A stretch of DNA of 64,000 nt from Agrobacterium arsenijevicii (lineage in GTDB: Bacteria; Pseudomonadota; Alphaproteobacteria; Rhizobiales; Rhizobiaceae). Within the stretch, counting starts at the first letter, position 1. Each line of letters opens with the position of its first letter. Positions 49,714 to 59,914 of this stretch are shown here, in pieces. The notes beneath the pieces are model-generated. The model saw only the letters and a program-made list of their open reading frames with translations, ran no database searches and was not told where the DNA came from. The stretch spans positions 226,430 to 290,429 of the forward strand of contig JWIT01000010.1 in assembly GCA_000949895.1 (NCBI GenBank), given 5' to 3'. A program made the position numbers and the translations under genes.

Positions 49714-50459
49714 GCGTTTACCTCCTTCTTTGAGGCCGCCTTGATCAGGGCCAGCGCCTCCTGCGGATCGATGCGCCCGTCATAAAGTGCGCGGCCCGAA
49801 ATTGCGCCCTCGAGCTTTGCGGCATCCGGCTGCAACATGCGCTTGATGTCTTCGATGGAGGCAAGGCCGCCCGAGGCGATGACCGGGATGGATACGGCAT
49901 CCGCCAGTTCAAGCGTTGAGGCCCAGTTGATGCCGGCCAGAATGCCGTCACGATCGATATCGGTGTAGATGATGGCGGCGACGCCGGCACCTTCGAAACG
50001 TTGGGCCAGTTCGATGACGCCGAGTTCGGAGGCTTCCGCCCAGCCTTCCACGGCAACCTTGCCGCCCTTGGCGTCAATGCCTACGGCGACCTGCCCGGGG
50101 AAACGCTTGCATGCTTCCAGAACCAGAACCGGATCTCGTACCGCCACGGTGCCGAGAATGACGCGCGCAAGCCCGAGGCTGAGCCAGGCCTCGATATGAT
50201 CAAGGGTGCGGATGCCGCCACCGAGCTGCACCGGGTTTTTCGTGGCTTTCAAAATAGCATCGACAGCCTCGCCATTGACGGTCTGGCCGGCGAAGGCGCC
50301 GTTGAGATCAACGACATGCAGCCATTCGAAGCCCTGATCTTCAAAGGCTTTCGCCTGCGCGCCGGGGTCGGTGTTGTAGACGGTGGCCTGTTCCATATCG
50401 CCGAGTTTCAGGCGAACGCACTGGCCGTCTTTGAGATCGATTGCGGGAAAAAGAATCAT
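49710..50459 (-). CDS. hisA: Phosphoribosylformimino-AICAR-P isomerase HisA
   Basis: HisA is the Amadori isomerase acting before IGP synthase. The 249-residue barrel begins [20 protein letters not shown] with the catalytic Asp8; the second Asp is in [10 protein letters not shown] near 129. One base separates it from hisH upstream and it overlaps hisF by four bases. Confidence 0.97.
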   Translation of the reverse strand: MILFPAIDLKDGQCVRLKLGDMEQATVYNTDPGAQAKAFEDQGFEWLHVVDLNGAFAGQTVNGEAVDAILKATKNPVQLGGGIRTLDHIEAWLSLGLARVILGTVAVRDPVLVLEACKRFPGQVAVGIDAKGGKVAVEGWAEASELGVIELAQRFEGAGVAAIIYTDIDRDGILAGINWASTLELADAVSIPVIASGGLASIEDIKRMLQPDAAKLEGAISGRALYDGRIDPQEALALIKAASKKEVNA

Positions 50460-50460
50460 G

Positions 50461-51111
50461 TCAGGGCTTCCAGCGCAGGAAATTGGAAATCAGGGCAAGG
50501 CCGAGCGTCTGGCTTTTTTCCGGGTGGAACTGCGCGCCCGCCATATTGTCGCGGCCGACGAAAGCCGTCATCGCACCACCATAATTGGTGGTGGCGATTA
50601 CGTCCGCCGGATGTTTGGCCGCCAGATGATAGGAATGCACGAAATAGGCGTGCAGGCCATCTGCGCCGGTCTTGATGCCGTCGAACAGGGGATGCTGATG
50701 GCGGATTTCCAATGTGTTCCAGCCGATCTGCGGAATTTTAAGCGTGGGATCGGAAGGGGTCATCTCGATGACATCGCCTTCGATCCAGCCAAGCCCAGTG
50801 CTCACGGTCTTTTCCAGACCGCGCGAGGACATCAGCTGCATGCCGACACAGATGCCGAGGAAGGGATGGGCTTTTTTCTCGACGGCTTCAACGAGTGCTT
50901 CATGCATGCCGGGCACTGCTTCGAGGCCGGCACGGCAATCCGCATAAGCGCCGACACCGGGCAGGACGATGCGGTCCGCGGATGCGACGTGATCCGGCTT
51001 GTCGGTCAAGTCGATGGTTGCATTGATGCCGGCTTCACGGGCGGCGCGCTCGAAAGCTTTGGTGGCCGAACGCAGGTTGCCAGAACCGTAGTCGATGATC
51101 GCGACACGCAT
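50461..51111 (-). CDS. hisH: Imidazole glycerol phosphate synthase glutaminase subunit HisH
   Basis: HisH hydrolyses glutamine to feed ammonia to HisF. It is a class-I amidotransferase: nucleophile Cys88 in [10 protein letters not shown], with His196 and Glu198 in QFHPEKSQ. The 216-residue product starts at the ATG at 51111 ([12 protein letters not shown]), preceded by GGAAGG at the end of the DUF2628 gene. A start at 51126 inside that gene is less likely. Confidence 0.97.
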   Translation of the reverse strand: MRVAIIDYGSGNLRSATKAFERAAREAGINATIDLTDKPDHVASADRIVLPGVGAYADCRAGLEAVPGMHEALVEAVEKKAHPFLGICVGMQLMSSRGLEKTVSTGLGWIEGDVIEMTPSDPTLKIPQIGWNTLEIRHQHPLFDGIKTGADGLHAYFVHSYHLAAKHPADVIATTNYGGAMTAFVGRDNMAGAQFHPEKSQTLGLALISNFLRWKP

Positions 51112-51112
51112 G

Positions 51113-51607
51113 TCAGCGCCTTCCATTCAAGTCGAAGAGAAATGATCCGGAGGGATCATTGGCGAAGTTTTTGTCACCGCTCTTTTGCGGCGAGGGGGTC
51201 CATACCGGCTGCGACAGCTGTTCCGTCGTTTCCGTATTTTCGGAGAGATCGGAGAAATATATCTCTTCGGCACTCGAAAGATCAGGGGCGGAGATGATGG
51301 AAGTCATCTTCCAGCCCTTGCCGATCAGGTGCCGAACGAGAAAATCGCGTCCTTCCAGTGCGGTGAGGAGGGCAATGGCGACGCCGCAGAGAATTGCCGC
51401 CGGTTCGAATCCGGGTAACGTTGACACCCAACCGGCCAGAACAAGGACTGCAAAGACGGCGACTGCCGCCAGCCACAGCCGGTTCACGGCGAGCCACAAC
51501 CAGGGCGCAATCAGCGCCAGCCAGACGAAACGGTCTGCTATGAAACGGGTCGTCTTTTGGTCTCTGTCCGGCCCGTTGGGGGCCTCCAGAACGAGATAGC
51601 TTGTCAT
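51113..51607 (-). CDS. DUF2628 membrane protein inside the his operon
   Basis: This 164-residue protein of unknown function has two or three hydrophobic segments at about 26-41, 43-61 and 69-84. They are preceded by a polar N-terminus ([14 protein letters not shown]) and followed by a charged, low-complexity C-terminal half. The N-terminal pattern matches DUF2628. It lies one base before hisH and 23 bases after hisB, so it is certainly cotranscribed with histidine genes, and rhizobial genomes keep it there. No enzymatic motif is visible. The start is the ATG at 51607; an upstream in-frame start lies within hisB. Confidence 0.82.
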   Translation of the reverse strand: MTSYLVLEAPNGPDRDQKTTRFIADRFVWLALIAPWLWLAVNRLWLAAVAVFAVLVLAGWVSTLPGFEPAAILCGVAIALLTALEGRDFLVRHLIGKGWKMTSIISAPDLSSAEEIYFSDLSENTETTEQLSQPVWTPSPQKSGDKNFANDPSGSFLFDLNGRR

Positions 51608-51630
51608 GGGCTTCCTGACAGCTTTGGCGG

Positions 51631-52227
51631 TCAGGCCAGCATGCCCTTGGTCGAGGGAACGCGGCCTGCCTGCCGGGGGTCGATCTCGGTTGCCGCGCGA
51701 AGAACGCGGGCAACGGCCTTGAAGCATGTTTCGGCGATATGATGGTTGTTCGCGCCGTAATGGTTCAGGATATGCAGGGTGATACCGGCATTCTGAGCCA
51801 GCGCCTGAAAGAATTCACGCACAAGCTCGGTGTCGAATGTGCCGATCTTAGGCGCGGAAAAGTTCACATTCCAGACAAGAAACGGACGGCCGGAAATATC
51901 GACGGCAGCCTTGGTCATCGTTTCGTCCATGGCAAGATCGAGCGAGGCGTAACGGGCAATACCGCGCCGGTCGCCCAGCGCCTTGGCGATGGCCTGGCCG
52001 ATGGCGATGCCGGTATCTTCCACGGTGTGGTGGTCATCGATATGCAGGTCACCCTTGACCTCGATGTCCATGTCGATCAGCGAATGGCGGCTGAGCTGGT
52101 CCAGCATATGATCGAAAAATCCCACGCCGGTGGAAATTGTCGATTTGCCGGTGCCGTCGATATCCACGCGCACCGAAACCGCGGTTTCGTTGGTCTTGCG
52201 GATAATCTCGCCTTTACGTTCTGCCAT
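51631..52227 (-). CDS. hisB: Imidazoleglycerol-phosphate dehydratase HisB
   Basis: HisB dehydrates IGP to imidazole acetol phosphate. The 198-residue single-domain form has the two metal-binding repeats, [11 protein letters not shown] near 61-71 and [11 protein letters not shown] near 160. It is not fused to a histidinol phosphatase. The start is the ATG at 52227 ([12 protein letters not shown]); a longer in-frame start at 52344 adds 39 non-conserved residues. It is the first gene of the minus-strand his-coaA run and is divergent from hslV. Confidence 0.96.
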   Translation of the reverse strand: MAERKGEIIRKTNETAVSVRVDIDGTGKSTISTGVGFFDHMLDQLSRHSLIDMDIEVKGDLHIDDHHTVEDTGIAIGQAIAKALGDRRGIARYASLDLAMDETMTKAAVDISGRPFLVWNVNFSAPKIGTFDTELVREFFQALAQNAGITLHILNHYGANNHHIAETCFKAVARVLRAATEIDPRQAGRVPSTKGMLA

Positions 52228-52431
52228 TTGTGGCCGCTCCGTGAAAATGTTGCCGTTCCTTATCAGCACAAGACATAAATATCCAGTTGTTCCATCGTCT
52301 TGCCTGACTTGCGGAAAACGATGCGTTGCCGGGAGGATTTGCAATCGTGAAAAGCAAACTTACATAGATGCCCAGAAGGGCCGGATGCCGGCCCGTTAAC
52401 CAGGCGCCCGGCACGGGCAGACAGGTGTTTG
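52228..52431. promoter_or_regulatory. Divergent promoter region hisB / hslV
   Basis: This 204-base gap lies between divergent genes and should contain the his and hslVU promoters. A heat-shock (RpoH) promoter would be expected for hslVU, but I found no match good enough to call. No other feature was recognised. Confidence 0.4.
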
Positions 52432-52956
52432 ATGACAACGATTATTACAGTCAGGAAGGGCGGCAAGGTCGTCATGGCTGGCGATGGTCAGGTAAGCCTT
52501 GGCCAGACCGTCATGAAGGGCAATGCCCGCAAGGTTCGCCGCATCGGCAAGGGTGAAGTGATTGCCGGTTTTGCCGGCGCGACTGCGGATGCTTTCACGC
52601 TGCTCGACCGTCTTGAAAAGAAGCTCGAGCAATATCCGGGTCAGTTGATGCGTGCGGCTGTTGAGCTTGCAAAGGACTGGCGCACGGACAAATATCTGCG
52701 CAATCTCGAGGCCATGATGCTGGTGGCCGACAAATCCACCACACTTGCAATCACCGGCAATGGCGACGTTCTGGAACCGGAACATGGCGCAATCGCCATC
52801 GGCTCCGGTGGCAACTACGCCTTTGCAGCTGCCCGCGCCATGATGGACACGGACAAGTCGGCCGAAGAGGTGGCGCGCAAGTCGCTCGATATAGCCGCCG
52901 ATATCTGCGTTTATACCAACCATAATCTCATCGTCGAAACGCTCGACGCCGAATAG
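52432..52956 (+). CDS. hslV: ATP-dependent protease HslV (ClpQ) peptidase subunit
   Basis: HslV is the threonine peptidase of the HslUV (ClpYQ) machine. From the ATG at 52432 the product begins [20 protein letters not shown]; removal of Met1 exposes the catalytic Thr2, so this start is preferred to the in-frame TTG three bases upstream. The 174-residue length is normal. It is followed by hslU after 79 bases. No GNAT gene sits between them, unlike in some relatives. Confidence 0.97.
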   Translation: MTTIITVRKGGKVVMAGDGQVSLGQTVMKGNARKVRRIGKGEVIAGFAGATADAFTLLDRLEKKLEQYPGQLMRAAVELAKDWRTDKYLRNLEAMMLVADKSTTLAITGNGDVLEPEHGAIAIGSGGNYAFAAARAMMDTDKSAEEVARKSLDIAADICVYTNHNLIVETLDAE

Positions 52957-53035
52957 CAGCATTATTGTCTCACCCAAGGGTCTTGCGGACCGGGCCTTCG
53001 TTGGCCGGTCGGAGCAGGAAAGCCGAGAGGATAGA

Positions 53036-54343
53036 ATGACCACTTTTTCTCCCCGGGAAATTGTCTCGGAACTGGACCGCTACATCATCGGCCAGCATGA
53101 TGCGAAACGTGCGGTCGCCATTGCGCTGCGCAACCGCTGGCGTCGCCAGCAGCTCGATGAGAGTCTGCGCGACGAAGTCATGCCCAAGAATATTCTGATG
53201 ATCGGACCGACCGGTGTCGGCAAGACGGAAATTTCCCGCCGCCTCGCCAAGCTTGCCGGTGCGCCTTTTATCAAGGTCGAGGCGACCAAGTTCACCGAAG
53301 TCGGTTATGTCGGTCGCGATGTCGAGCAGATCATCCGCGATCTGGTCGAGATCGGCATCGGTCTCGTGCGTGAAAAGAAACGCGCCGAGGTTCAGGCTAA
53401 GGCGCATGCCAGCGCCGAGGAGCGGGTGCTCGACGCACTTGTCGGAACGACCTCCTCTCCGGCGACTCGCGAGAGCTTCCGCAAGAAGCTGCGTGACGGC
53501 GAGTTGGACGACAAGGAAATCGATATCGAGGTTGCCGACAGCGGATCGGGTATGCCCGGTTTCGAAATTCCCGGCATGCCGGGTGCCAATATCGGCGTCC
53601 TCAACCTGTCGGAAATGTTCGGCAAGGCCATGGGCGGCCGCACCAAGAAGGTGCGCACCACCGTCTCGAAATCCTATACCGATCTCGTTCGTGACGAATC
53701 CGACAAACTGCTGGACAATGAAATGATCCAGCGTGAAGCGGTGAAGTCGGTGGAAAATGACGGCATCGTCTTCCTTGACGAGATCGACAAGATTGCTGCC
53801 CGCGATGGCGGCATGGGTGCCGGCGTTTCGCGCGAAGGCGTGCAGCGCGACCTGCTGCCGCTTGTCGAAGGCACGACGGTTTCGACGAAATATGGCCCGG
53901 TAAAAACCGACCACGTTCTGTTCATCGCATCCGGCGCGTTCCATGTGGCAAAGCCTTCCGACCTTTTGCCGGAGCTTCAGGGCCGCCTGCCGATCCGCGT
54001 CGAACTGAAGCCGCTGACGAAGGAGGATTTCCGCCGCATCCTGACCGAGACGGAGGCAAGCCTCATCCGCCAGTACAAGGCGCTGATGGCGACGGAAGAA
54101 CTCGACCTCGATTTCACCGATGATGCGATCGATGCTCTGGCCGATGTGGCCGTTCATCTGAACTCGTCGGTCGAAAACATCGGTGCGCGCCGCCTGCAGA
54201 CGGTAATGGAGCGTGTTCTGGACGAGATTTCCTTCAACGCGCCGGATCGCGGCGGCTCCGCCGTCAAGATCGACCAGGAATATGTCAAAAAACATGTCGG
54301 CGATCTTGCCGCCGATACGGATTTGTCCCGCTACATTCTCTGA
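53036..54343 (+). CDS. hslU: ATP-dependent protease ATPase subunit HslU (ClpY)
   Basis: HslU unfolds substrates and activates HslV. The 435-residue AAA+ protein has Walker A GPTGVGKT at 57-64, Walker [14 protein letters not shown] near 246, and the pore-loop GYVGRD near 90. It ends in DLSRYIL, the C-terminal tail that inserts into HslV. A strong hairpin follows. Confidence 0.97.
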   Translation: MTTFSPREIVSELDRYIIGQHDAKRAVAIALRNRWRRQQLDESLRDEVMPKNILMIGPTGVGKTEISRRLAKLAGAPFIKVEATKFTEVGYVGRDVEQIIRDLVEIGIGLVREKKRAEVQAKAHASAEERVLDALVGTTSSPATRESFRKKLRDGELDDKEIDIEVADSGSGMPGFEIPGMPGANIGVLNLSEMFGKAMGGRTKKVRTTVSKSYTDLVRDESDKLLDNEMIQREAVKSVENDGIVFLDEIDKIAARDGGMGAGVSREGVQRDLLPLVEGTTVSTKYGPVKTDHVLFIASGAFHVAKPSDLLPELQGRLPIRVELKPLTKEDFRRILTETEASLIRQYKALMATEELDLDFTDDAIDALADVAVHLNSSVENIGARRLQTVMERVLDEISFNAPDRGGSAVKIDQEYVKKHVGDLAADTDLSRYIL

Positions 54344-54366
54344 ATATTTCGGAGATCGACGACAGG

Positions 54367-54400
54367 AGAGTGCGGCCACATTTGCCGCACTCTTTTATTT
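54367..54400 (+). terminator. Terminator after hslU
   Basis: AGAGTGCGGC and GCCGCACTCT form a perfect 10-base stem with a 7-base loop and a TTTATTT tail, 24 bases beyond the hslU stop. Confidence 0.94.
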
Positions 54401-54529
54401 TATGGCCTTGTCTCGCATTCAGCCCCCATTTTGTTTATGGGAGAGGCTGCATTCCGGTTGGAACCGCTTTATTGGAATGGTCCGGTTTTCCCTTGGTCCG
54501 AAGGCCGGCTTGAGAAAAGGCATTCGCTC

Positions 54530-55495
54530 GTGCGCAAAACTCTTCTGGCATTTGCCGCCGCTTTGACGTTCACCGTCGTCTCGTCTTCTTATGCTGAGGC
54601 CGCGACGGTTGTTCCGCCGGGCAATCGCAATGCCGAACAGCCGGGCGTTCCGGGCGCTTCCGCAAAAAGAACTAAGGCGTCCAACACGTCTTTCGAGCGC
54701 AAATACCAGAAAGTTATCGAGCTCCTGTCCTCCGACAAGGCGCTGATCGCCAAGATCAAGTCGACGGCGGGGCGCTACGGTATCGATCCGATCCATATGA
54801 TCGGGGCGATCGTTGGCGAGCATACTTATAATGTCGACGCCTATGACCGCCTGCAATCCTACTACGTCAAGGCTGCATCCTATGCCGGCAGCAGCTTCCG
54901 TTTCGGCTACAAGGACGAAACCATTGCGCAGTTTCTGACGCATTCACAATTTGCCAAATGCCAGTCGAAAAAGGATTCCTACAGTCTGTGGAACTGTCGG
55001 GAAGATGTCTGGGATGACAGCTTCCGCGGCAAGACGGTGGATGGTGTCGCTTACCCGAACAATCGTTTCAGCGCCGTGTTTTTCCAGCCCTTTTATGCGG
55101 GACAGACCTTCGGTCTTGGCCAAATCAATCCGCTGACGGCACTGATGTTGTCCGACATGGTGGCGAAAACCTCCGGTTACGAGAAGCTGGACGAAAACGA
55201 CGCTACCGCAGTCTACACGGCAATCATGGACCCGGATCGCTCGCTGGCCTTCATGGCGGCCTCCATCCGCAAATCGATCGACGACTACAGATCGATTGCC
55301 GACATGGATGTTTCCAAAAATCCGGGCGTAACCTCCACGCTTTATAATGTCGGTGGCTCAACGCAGCGTGCGGCAGCGCTCGCCCAGAAGAACCGTCAGC
55401 GTGCGGCAGGCGGTGAGCAGCCCCTGTTGCCGGAAGAAAACTATTACGGCTGGCTGGTGAACGAGCGCATCAAGGATCTACAGGCGCTTTTGTAG
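54530..55495 (+). CDS. DUF1402 family exported protein
   Basis: This 321-residue protein has an N-terminal signal peptide (about 1-24, MRKTLLAFAAALTFTVVSSS then YAEA-ATV), so it is probably periplasmic. The central region matches DUF1402: KSTAGRYGIDPIHMIGAIVGEHTYN near 75-100 and the FGLGQINPLTALM block near 200. The GEHTYN and GLGQIN segments recall lytic-transglycosylase folds, so murein cleavage is possible but not shown. The start is GTG at 54530, which gives a clean signal peptide; the longer frame from 54431 does not. It precedes malate synthase by 120 bases. Confidence 0.83.
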   Translation: MRKTLLAFAAALTFTVVSSSYAEAATVVPPGNRNAEQPGVPGASAKRTKASNTSFERKYQKVIELLSSDKALIAKIKSTAGRYGIDPIHMIGAIVGEHTYNVDAYDRLQSYYVKAASYAGSSFRFGYKDETIAQFLTHSQFAKCQSKKDSYSLWNCREDVWDDSFRGKTVDGVAYPNNRFSAVFFQPFYAGQTFGLGQINPLTALMLSDMVAKTSGYEKLDENDATAVYTAIMDPDRSLAFMAASIRKSIDDYRSIADMDVSKNPGVTSTLYNVGGSTQRAAALAQKNRQRAAGGEQPLLPEENYYGWLVNERIKDLQALL

Positions 55496-55615
55496 AAAAA
55501 GGCGATTATCGTCCGCATTCTTTCCAAAATGGAAATAATATTTGGTTGCCTCTCGCAATTGACGAGCGCCCGCCTCAGCGTCCAATCTGCATCCTCAAGA
55601 TAAGAGGAGGCGCAT

Positions 55616-57784
55616 GTGAGCCGCACGAATAAATTCGGTCTTTCCATCGATGACAGGCTTTATGCTTTTTTGACGGATGAGGTCTTGCCGGGCACGGGTC
55701 TCGATACGGAAACCTTCTTCGAAGGCTTTTCGTCCATCGTCCACGAGCTTTCCCCTGTTAATCGTGAATTGCTCGCAAAACGCGATGCCTTGCAGGAAAA
55801 ACTGGACGGTTGGTATCGACAGAACGGCGCTCCGACGGATTTCGATGCCTATGAGGGCTTCCTGAAGGAAATCGGCTATCTGCTGCCGGAAGGTCCCGGC
55901 TTCAAGGTTGAAACTGATAACGTCGACTCTGAAATTGCCGCCGTTGCCGGACCGCAGCTCGTCGTGCCGGTCATGAATGCGCGTTATGCGCTGAACGCCG
56001 CCAATGCCCGCTGGGGTTCGCTTTACGATGCGCTTTACGGCACGGATGCCATTTCCGATGCGGACGGCGCGGAAAAGGGCAGGGGCTATAATCCGAAGCG
56101 TGGTGAAAAGGTCATTGCCTGGGCACGAAACTTCCTCGACGAATCGGCCCCACTCGAAACGGCAGGCTGGTCGGATGTGACCGGCTTCAAGATCGTCGAT
56201 GGCGTGTTGCAGCTTGCAATCGGTGACGGCAAAACGGGCCTGAAGGATGCCGCGCAATTCAAGGGCTTTACCGGTGAGGCGGAAAAGCCGGCGACGATCC
56301 TGCTTGGCAAGAATGGTTTGCACACCGAGATCGTCATCGATCCGTCGACGGAAATCGGCAAGGGTGACAAGGCGGGTATCGCGGACGTCGTTCTCGAATC
56401 GGCGCTCACGACCATCATGGATTGTGAGGATTCGGTTGCCGCTGTCGATGCCGAAGACAAGGTGCTGGTTTACGGCAACTGGCTTGGCCTGATGCGCGGC
56501 GACCTGACGGAAGAGGTTGTAAAGGGTGGCAAGACCTTTACCCGCAGCCTGAACCCGGATCGTTATTACACCGCCCTCAATGGCGCAGCACTCACTTTGC
56601 CGGGTCGCTCCCTGATGCTGGTGCGCAATGTCGGTCACCTCATGACCAATCCGGCGATCCTCGACAGGGATGGCCGCGAGGTGCCGGAGGGCATCATGGA
56701 TGCCGTCGTGACGGGGCTGATCGCACTTTACGATGTCGGCCCATCCGGGCGGCGTCAGAATTCACGCGCCGGCTCCATGTATGTGGTCAAGCCGAAGATG
56801 CACGGGCCGGAGGAAGTGGCCTTCGCCAACGAGATTTTCACGCGGGTCGAAAAGCTTGTCGGCATGGCGCCGAACACCATGAAAATGGGCATCATGGATG
56901 AGGAGCGCCGCACCACGGTCAACCTCAAGGAAAGCATCCGCGCCGCGAAAGACCGGGTCGTCTTCATCAATACGGGCTTCCTCGACCGCACGGGCGATGA
57001 GATCCATACCTCGATGGAAGCAGGCCCGATGATCCGCAAGGGCGATATGAAACAGGCGGCCTGGATTGCTGCCTACGAGAACTGGAACGTCGATATCGGG
57101 TTGGAATGCGGTCTTTCCGGTCATGCGCAGATCGGCAAGGGCATGTGGGCCATGCCGGATCTGATGGCGGCCATGCTGGAGCAGAAGATCGCGCACCCGA
57201 AGGCCGGCGCCAACACCGCCTGGGTGCCTTCGCCAACGGCGGCGACGTTGCATGCCACGCATTATCACAAGGTCGATGTTGCCGAGGTTCAGGAAGGTCT
57301 GAAAAGCCGCGGCCGCGCAAAGCTTTCCGATATCCTGTCCGTGCCGGTCGTGCCGCGCCCGAACTGGACGCCGGAGGAAATCCAGCGCGAACTCGACAAC
57401 AATGCGCAGGGTATTCTCGGATACGTGGTGCGCTGGGTCGATCAGGGCGTCGGTTGCTCCAAGGTGCCTGACATCAACAATGTCGGGCTTATGGAAGACC
57501 GCGCTACGCTGCGCATCTCCGCACAGCATATGGCGAACTGGCTGCGCCATGGCGTGGTGACAGAGGAACAGATCATTGAGACCATGAAGCGCATGGCCGC
57601 CGTGGTCGATAGCCAAAATGCCGGCGATCCGGCCTATTTGCCGATGGCGTCCGACTTTGAAGGATCGATCGCTTTTCAGGCCGCCGTCGAGCTTGTGCTG
57701 AAGGGCCGGGAGCAGCCGAACGGTTATACCGAGCCGGTTCTTCACCGCCGTCGTCTGGAACTGAAAGCGAAGCAGGCGGCCTGA
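55616..57784 (+). CDS. glcB: Malate synthase G
   Basis: Malate synthase G condenses glyoxylate and acetyl-CoA to malate in the glyoxylate bypass and glycolate use. The 722-residue length is that of isoform G, not the shorter A. Family segments include [15 protein letters not shown] near 340, [14 protein letters not shown] near 424 and the C-terminal LELKAKQ. The start is GTG at 55616 with AGGAGG five bases upstream. Isocitrate lyase is not in the window. A bidirectional terminator follows. Confidence 0.96.
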   Translation: MSRTNKFGLSIDDRLYAFLTDEVLPGTGLDTETFFEGFSSIVHELSPVNRELLAKRDALQEKLDGWYRQNGAPTDFDAYEGFLKEIGYLLPEGPGFKVETDNVDSEIAAVAGPQLVVPVMNARYALNAANARWGSLYDALYGTDAISDADGAEKGRGYNPKRGEKVIAWARNFLDESAPLETAGWSDVTGFKIVDGVLQLAIGDGKTGLKDAAQFKGFTGEAEKPATILLGKNGLHTEIVIDPSTEIGKGDKAGIADVVLESALTTIMDCEDSVAAVDAEDKVLVYGNWLGLMRGDLTEEVVKGGKTFTRSLNPDRYYTALNGAALTLPGRSLMLVRNVGHLMTNPAILDRDGREVPEGIMDAVVTGLIALYDVGPSGRRQNSRAGSMYVVKPKMHGPEEVAFANEIFTRVEKLVGMAPNTMKMGIMDEERRTTVNLKESIRAAKDRVVFINTGFLDRTGDEIHTSMEAGPMIRKGDMKQAAWIAAYENWNVDIGLECGLSGHAQIGKGMWAMPDLMAAMLEQKIAHPKAGANTAWVPSPTAATLHATHYHKVDVAEVQEGLKSRGRAKLSDILSVPVVPRPNWTPEEIQRELDNNAQGILGYVVRWVDQGVGCSKVPDINNVGLMEDRATLRISAQHMANWLRHGVVTEEQIIETMKRMAAVVDSQNAGDPAYLPMASDFEGSIAFQAAVELVLKGREQPNGYTEPVLHRRRLELKAKQAA

Positions 57785-57813
57785 AGCCGCCCACCGCCAA
57801 TCATCAAGAACAA

Positions 57814-57847
57814 AAAAAGCCGCCGGGGAATACCACGGCGGCTTTTT
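57814..57847. terminator. Bidirectional terminator glcB / L,D-transpeptidase
   Basis: AAAAAGCCGCCG and CGGCGGCTTTTT form a perfect 12-base stem with a 10-base loop between convergent genes. Confidence 0.93.
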
Positions 57848-57866
57848 CTTTGTCTGGTATCTGATC

Positions 57867-58580
57867 TTACTGGATCACGACGACCTTGGTGCTGCGGCCG
57901 GGGCGAACGCGGCTGTAAAGGTCGATAACATCCTGGTTGATCATGCGGATGCAGCCGGAAGAGGCGGCCGTGCCGATCGAGGCCCATTCAGGCGAACCAT
58001 GGATGCGGAACAGAGTGTCCTGTCCCTTTTCATTGAAGAGATACATGGCGCGTGCGCCGAGCGGGTTGGAAAGGCCAGGACCCATGCCTGCTTCGACATA
58101 CTTGGCAACTTCCGGCTTGCGGTCTGCCATTTCCTTCGGCGGATGCCACATCGGCCATTCCTGCTTCCAGGCGACATAGGCTTCACCGGCCCAGGCGAAA
58201 CCCGCCTTGCCGACGCCGATGCCGTAACGGACCGCGCGGTTGCCGGACATGATATAGTAGAGGAAACGTTCGCGCGTATTGACGATGATGGTGCCCGGCT
58301 TTTCGTTCGTCTGGAACTCGACGATCTGGCGACGATACTTCTCATTCACACGATTGATCGGAATGGCCGGCAGAGCATAGCCAGCATCGGTCACGGGACC
58401 ATAAACATCGTTGAAGATCTGGACGGTTTCGACCTTTGCCGGAACCGGGTTGGCGACCGGCACTGACGCCGCTACCTTGCCGGATGTCTGGCCAGACGAT
58501 TGGGATGTAGTTTCGGCGCAGCCGGCCAAAGCCAGTGCTGCCGTCAGACCAAGTGCGGTCAATGAGGTACGGATGCGCAT
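57867..58580 (-). CDS. L,D-transpeptidase (YkuD family), lipoprotein
   Basis: L,D-transpeptidases form 3-3 peptidoglycan crosslinks or attach lipoproteins to murein. The 237-residue product has a lipoprotein signal ending in LALAGC (lipidated Cys21). The YkuD domain follows, with the catalytic HGSPEWASIGTAASSGCIRM near 192-211. The start is the ATG at 58580 (MRIRTSLTALGL); an in-frame start at 58679 would bury the signal peptide. It is divergent from mmcB. Agrobacterium cells have many such enzymes for polar growth. Confidence 0.94.
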   Translation of the reverse strand: MRIRTSLTALGLTAALALAGCAETTSQSSGQTSGKVAASVPVANPVPAKVETVQIFNDVYGPVTDAGYALPAIPINRVNEKYRRQIVEFQTNEKPGTIIVNTRERFLYYIMSGNRAVRYGIGVGKAGFAWAGEAYVAWKQEWPMWHPPKEMADRKPEVAKYVEAGMGPGLSNPLGARAMYLFNEKGQDTLFRIHGSPEWASIGTAASSGCIRMINQDVIDLYSRVRPGRSTKVVVIQ

Positions 58581-58763
58581 ATCGTTCTCGCGGAAAATTC
58601 GCCAAATTGTGCGAAGGAGTAGTCTTAATTGGATAAATCGGTTATTTTCCATTAAGCCGCTCTTGGCAAGCCGTTGCACCGCCGCGAGACGGTTGTGCCT
58701 TTAAAATTGCCGGTTGATTGCCTTTTTGCAACAATAGGCCAAACGCCTCAGCAGCCTTTATCC
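58581..58763. promoter_or_regulatory. Divergent promoter region ldt / mmcB
   Basis: This 183-base gap lies between divergent genes. MmcB is SOS-controlled in Caulobacter, so I looked for the alphaproteobacterial LexA box GTTC-N7-GTTC and found none. AT-rich sequence at 58610-58660 may hold the promoters. Confidence 0.4.
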
Positions 58764-59249
58764 ATGACTATTCTTTCGCTTACCAACAATAATCCGTTAA
58801 TCGACGGCCGCCAGTCGGACAAGGCGATGCTGGTGCGTCGCGGCGTTCAGGTGCTTCTGCACGAGATGCGCCATTCGGTATTGCCGGAACTGCCGCTTGC
58901 GAGCGGGCGAAGGGCAGATCTCATCAGCCTCTCGGCAAAGGGTGAAATCTGGATCATCGAAATCAAATCCTCCATCGAGGATTTCCGTGTCGATCGCAAA
59001 TGGCCGGAATACCGCCTGCACTGCGACAGGCTGTTTTTCGCCACGCATCCGGAAGTGCCAGTCGAAATCTTCCCGGAAGAATGCGGGCTTATCCTGTCGG
59101 ATGGCTATGGCGCCCACATGCTTCGCGATGCGCCGGAGCATAAATTGCCGCCGGCGACCCGTAAATCGGTGATGCTGGATTTCTCCAGAACGGCTGCAAC
59201 CCGGCTGATGCTGGCGGAATGGACGACCGGGCGCAGCTTCGGGGAGTGA
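58764..59249 (+). CDS. mmcB: MmcB family DNA repair protein
   Basis: MmcB is a small PD-(D/E)xK-like protein linked to mitomycin C resistance in Caulobacter. The 161-residue product begins MTILSLTNNNPLIDGRQSD, the family N-terminus. Its nuclease-like core RRADLISLSAKGEIWIIEIK (about 49-68) has the D and ExK residues. The start is the ATG at 58764; upstream in-frame residues from 58674 overlap the divergent gene's promoter. Ends six bases before convergent actR. Confidence 0.9.
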   Translation: MTILSLTNNNPLIDGRQSDKAMLVRRGVQVLLHEMRHSVLPELPLASGRRADLISLSAKGEIWIIEIKSSIEDFRVDRKWPEYRLHCDRLFFATHPEVPVEIFPEECGLILSDGYGAHMLRDAPEHKLPPATRKSVMLDFSRTAATRLMLAEWTTGRSFGE

Positions 59250-59255
59250 TTTCCG

Positions 59256-59843
59256 TTACTTCGGTGCGCGTTTGGCGAGAATGCGCTGCAGCGTTCGCCG
59301 GTGCATGTTGAGCCGGCGTGCGGTTTCCGAGACGTTGCGTTCGCACATTTCATAAACGCGCTGAATATGCTCCCACCGCACCCGGTCTGCCGACATGGGG
59401 TTCTCAGGGACTTCGGTCTTTTCACCTTTACGCTGCGTCAGCGCATTAAAGACGTCGTCCGCATCGGCGGGTTTGGCAAGATAGTCCAGTGCCCCGAGTT
59501 TCACGGCGGTAACGGCGGTTGCGATATTGCCGTAGCCGGTCAGAACGACGATCTGCGTATCGTCCCGGTTCTGCCTGATAGCTTCGATGACTTCCAGACC
59601 GTTGCCATCCGTAAGCCTCAAATCGACGACCGCATATTTGGGTGGTGCAGCCTTGGAGCGCGCAATGCCCTCGCTGACCGTCTCGGCGGTATCGACGACA
59701 AATCCGCGTGTTTCCATCGCCCGGGCAAGCCGGCGCAGAAACGGGCCGTCGTCATCGACGATCAGCAGCGATCTGTCGGGCCCGATCGGGTCGCCGTCGT
59801 CCGTCGGCACGCTGATGGATGGGGTCTGGTCTTCTGTCGTCAT
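59256..59843 (-). CDS. actR: Response regulator ActR (RegA/PrrA family)
   Basis: ActR is the response regulator of ActS, controlling redox, nitrogen and acid-tolerance genes. The 195-residue protein has a receiver domain with Asp74 in VVDLRLTDG, an Ala/Pro linker, and a FIS-type HTH NVSETARRLNMHRRTLQRIL at about 168-187. It lies 71 bases after actS ends on the same strand. Its RegA/PrrA relatives govern photosynthesis and respiration in other alphaproteobacteria. Confidence 0.95.
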   Translation of the reverse strand: MTTEDQTPSISVPTDDGDPIGPDRSLLIVDDDGPFLRRLARAMETRGFVVDTAETVSEGIARSKAAPPKYAVVDLRLTDGNGLEVIEAIRQNRDDTQIVVLTGYGNIATAVTAVKLGALDYLAKPADADDVFNALTQRKGEKTEVPENPMSADRVRWEHIQRVYEMCERNVSETARRLNMHRRTLQRILAKRAPK

Positions 59844-59914
59844 GTTTCCGGCCTTTCGGCAACTTAGTCGGCTTTTTTCTTCTTCTTATCGCCGCTTCAA
59901 TGTGGATGGTAAAG

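Noticed and set aside
52228..52431. Heat-shock (RpoH) promoter before hslV
   Set aside because: CTTG-like and CTTACATAG-like pieces are present but not at the required spacing.
58581..58763. LexA (SOS) box before mmcB
   Set aside because: Only one GTTC half-site is present; no GTTC-N7-GTTC match.
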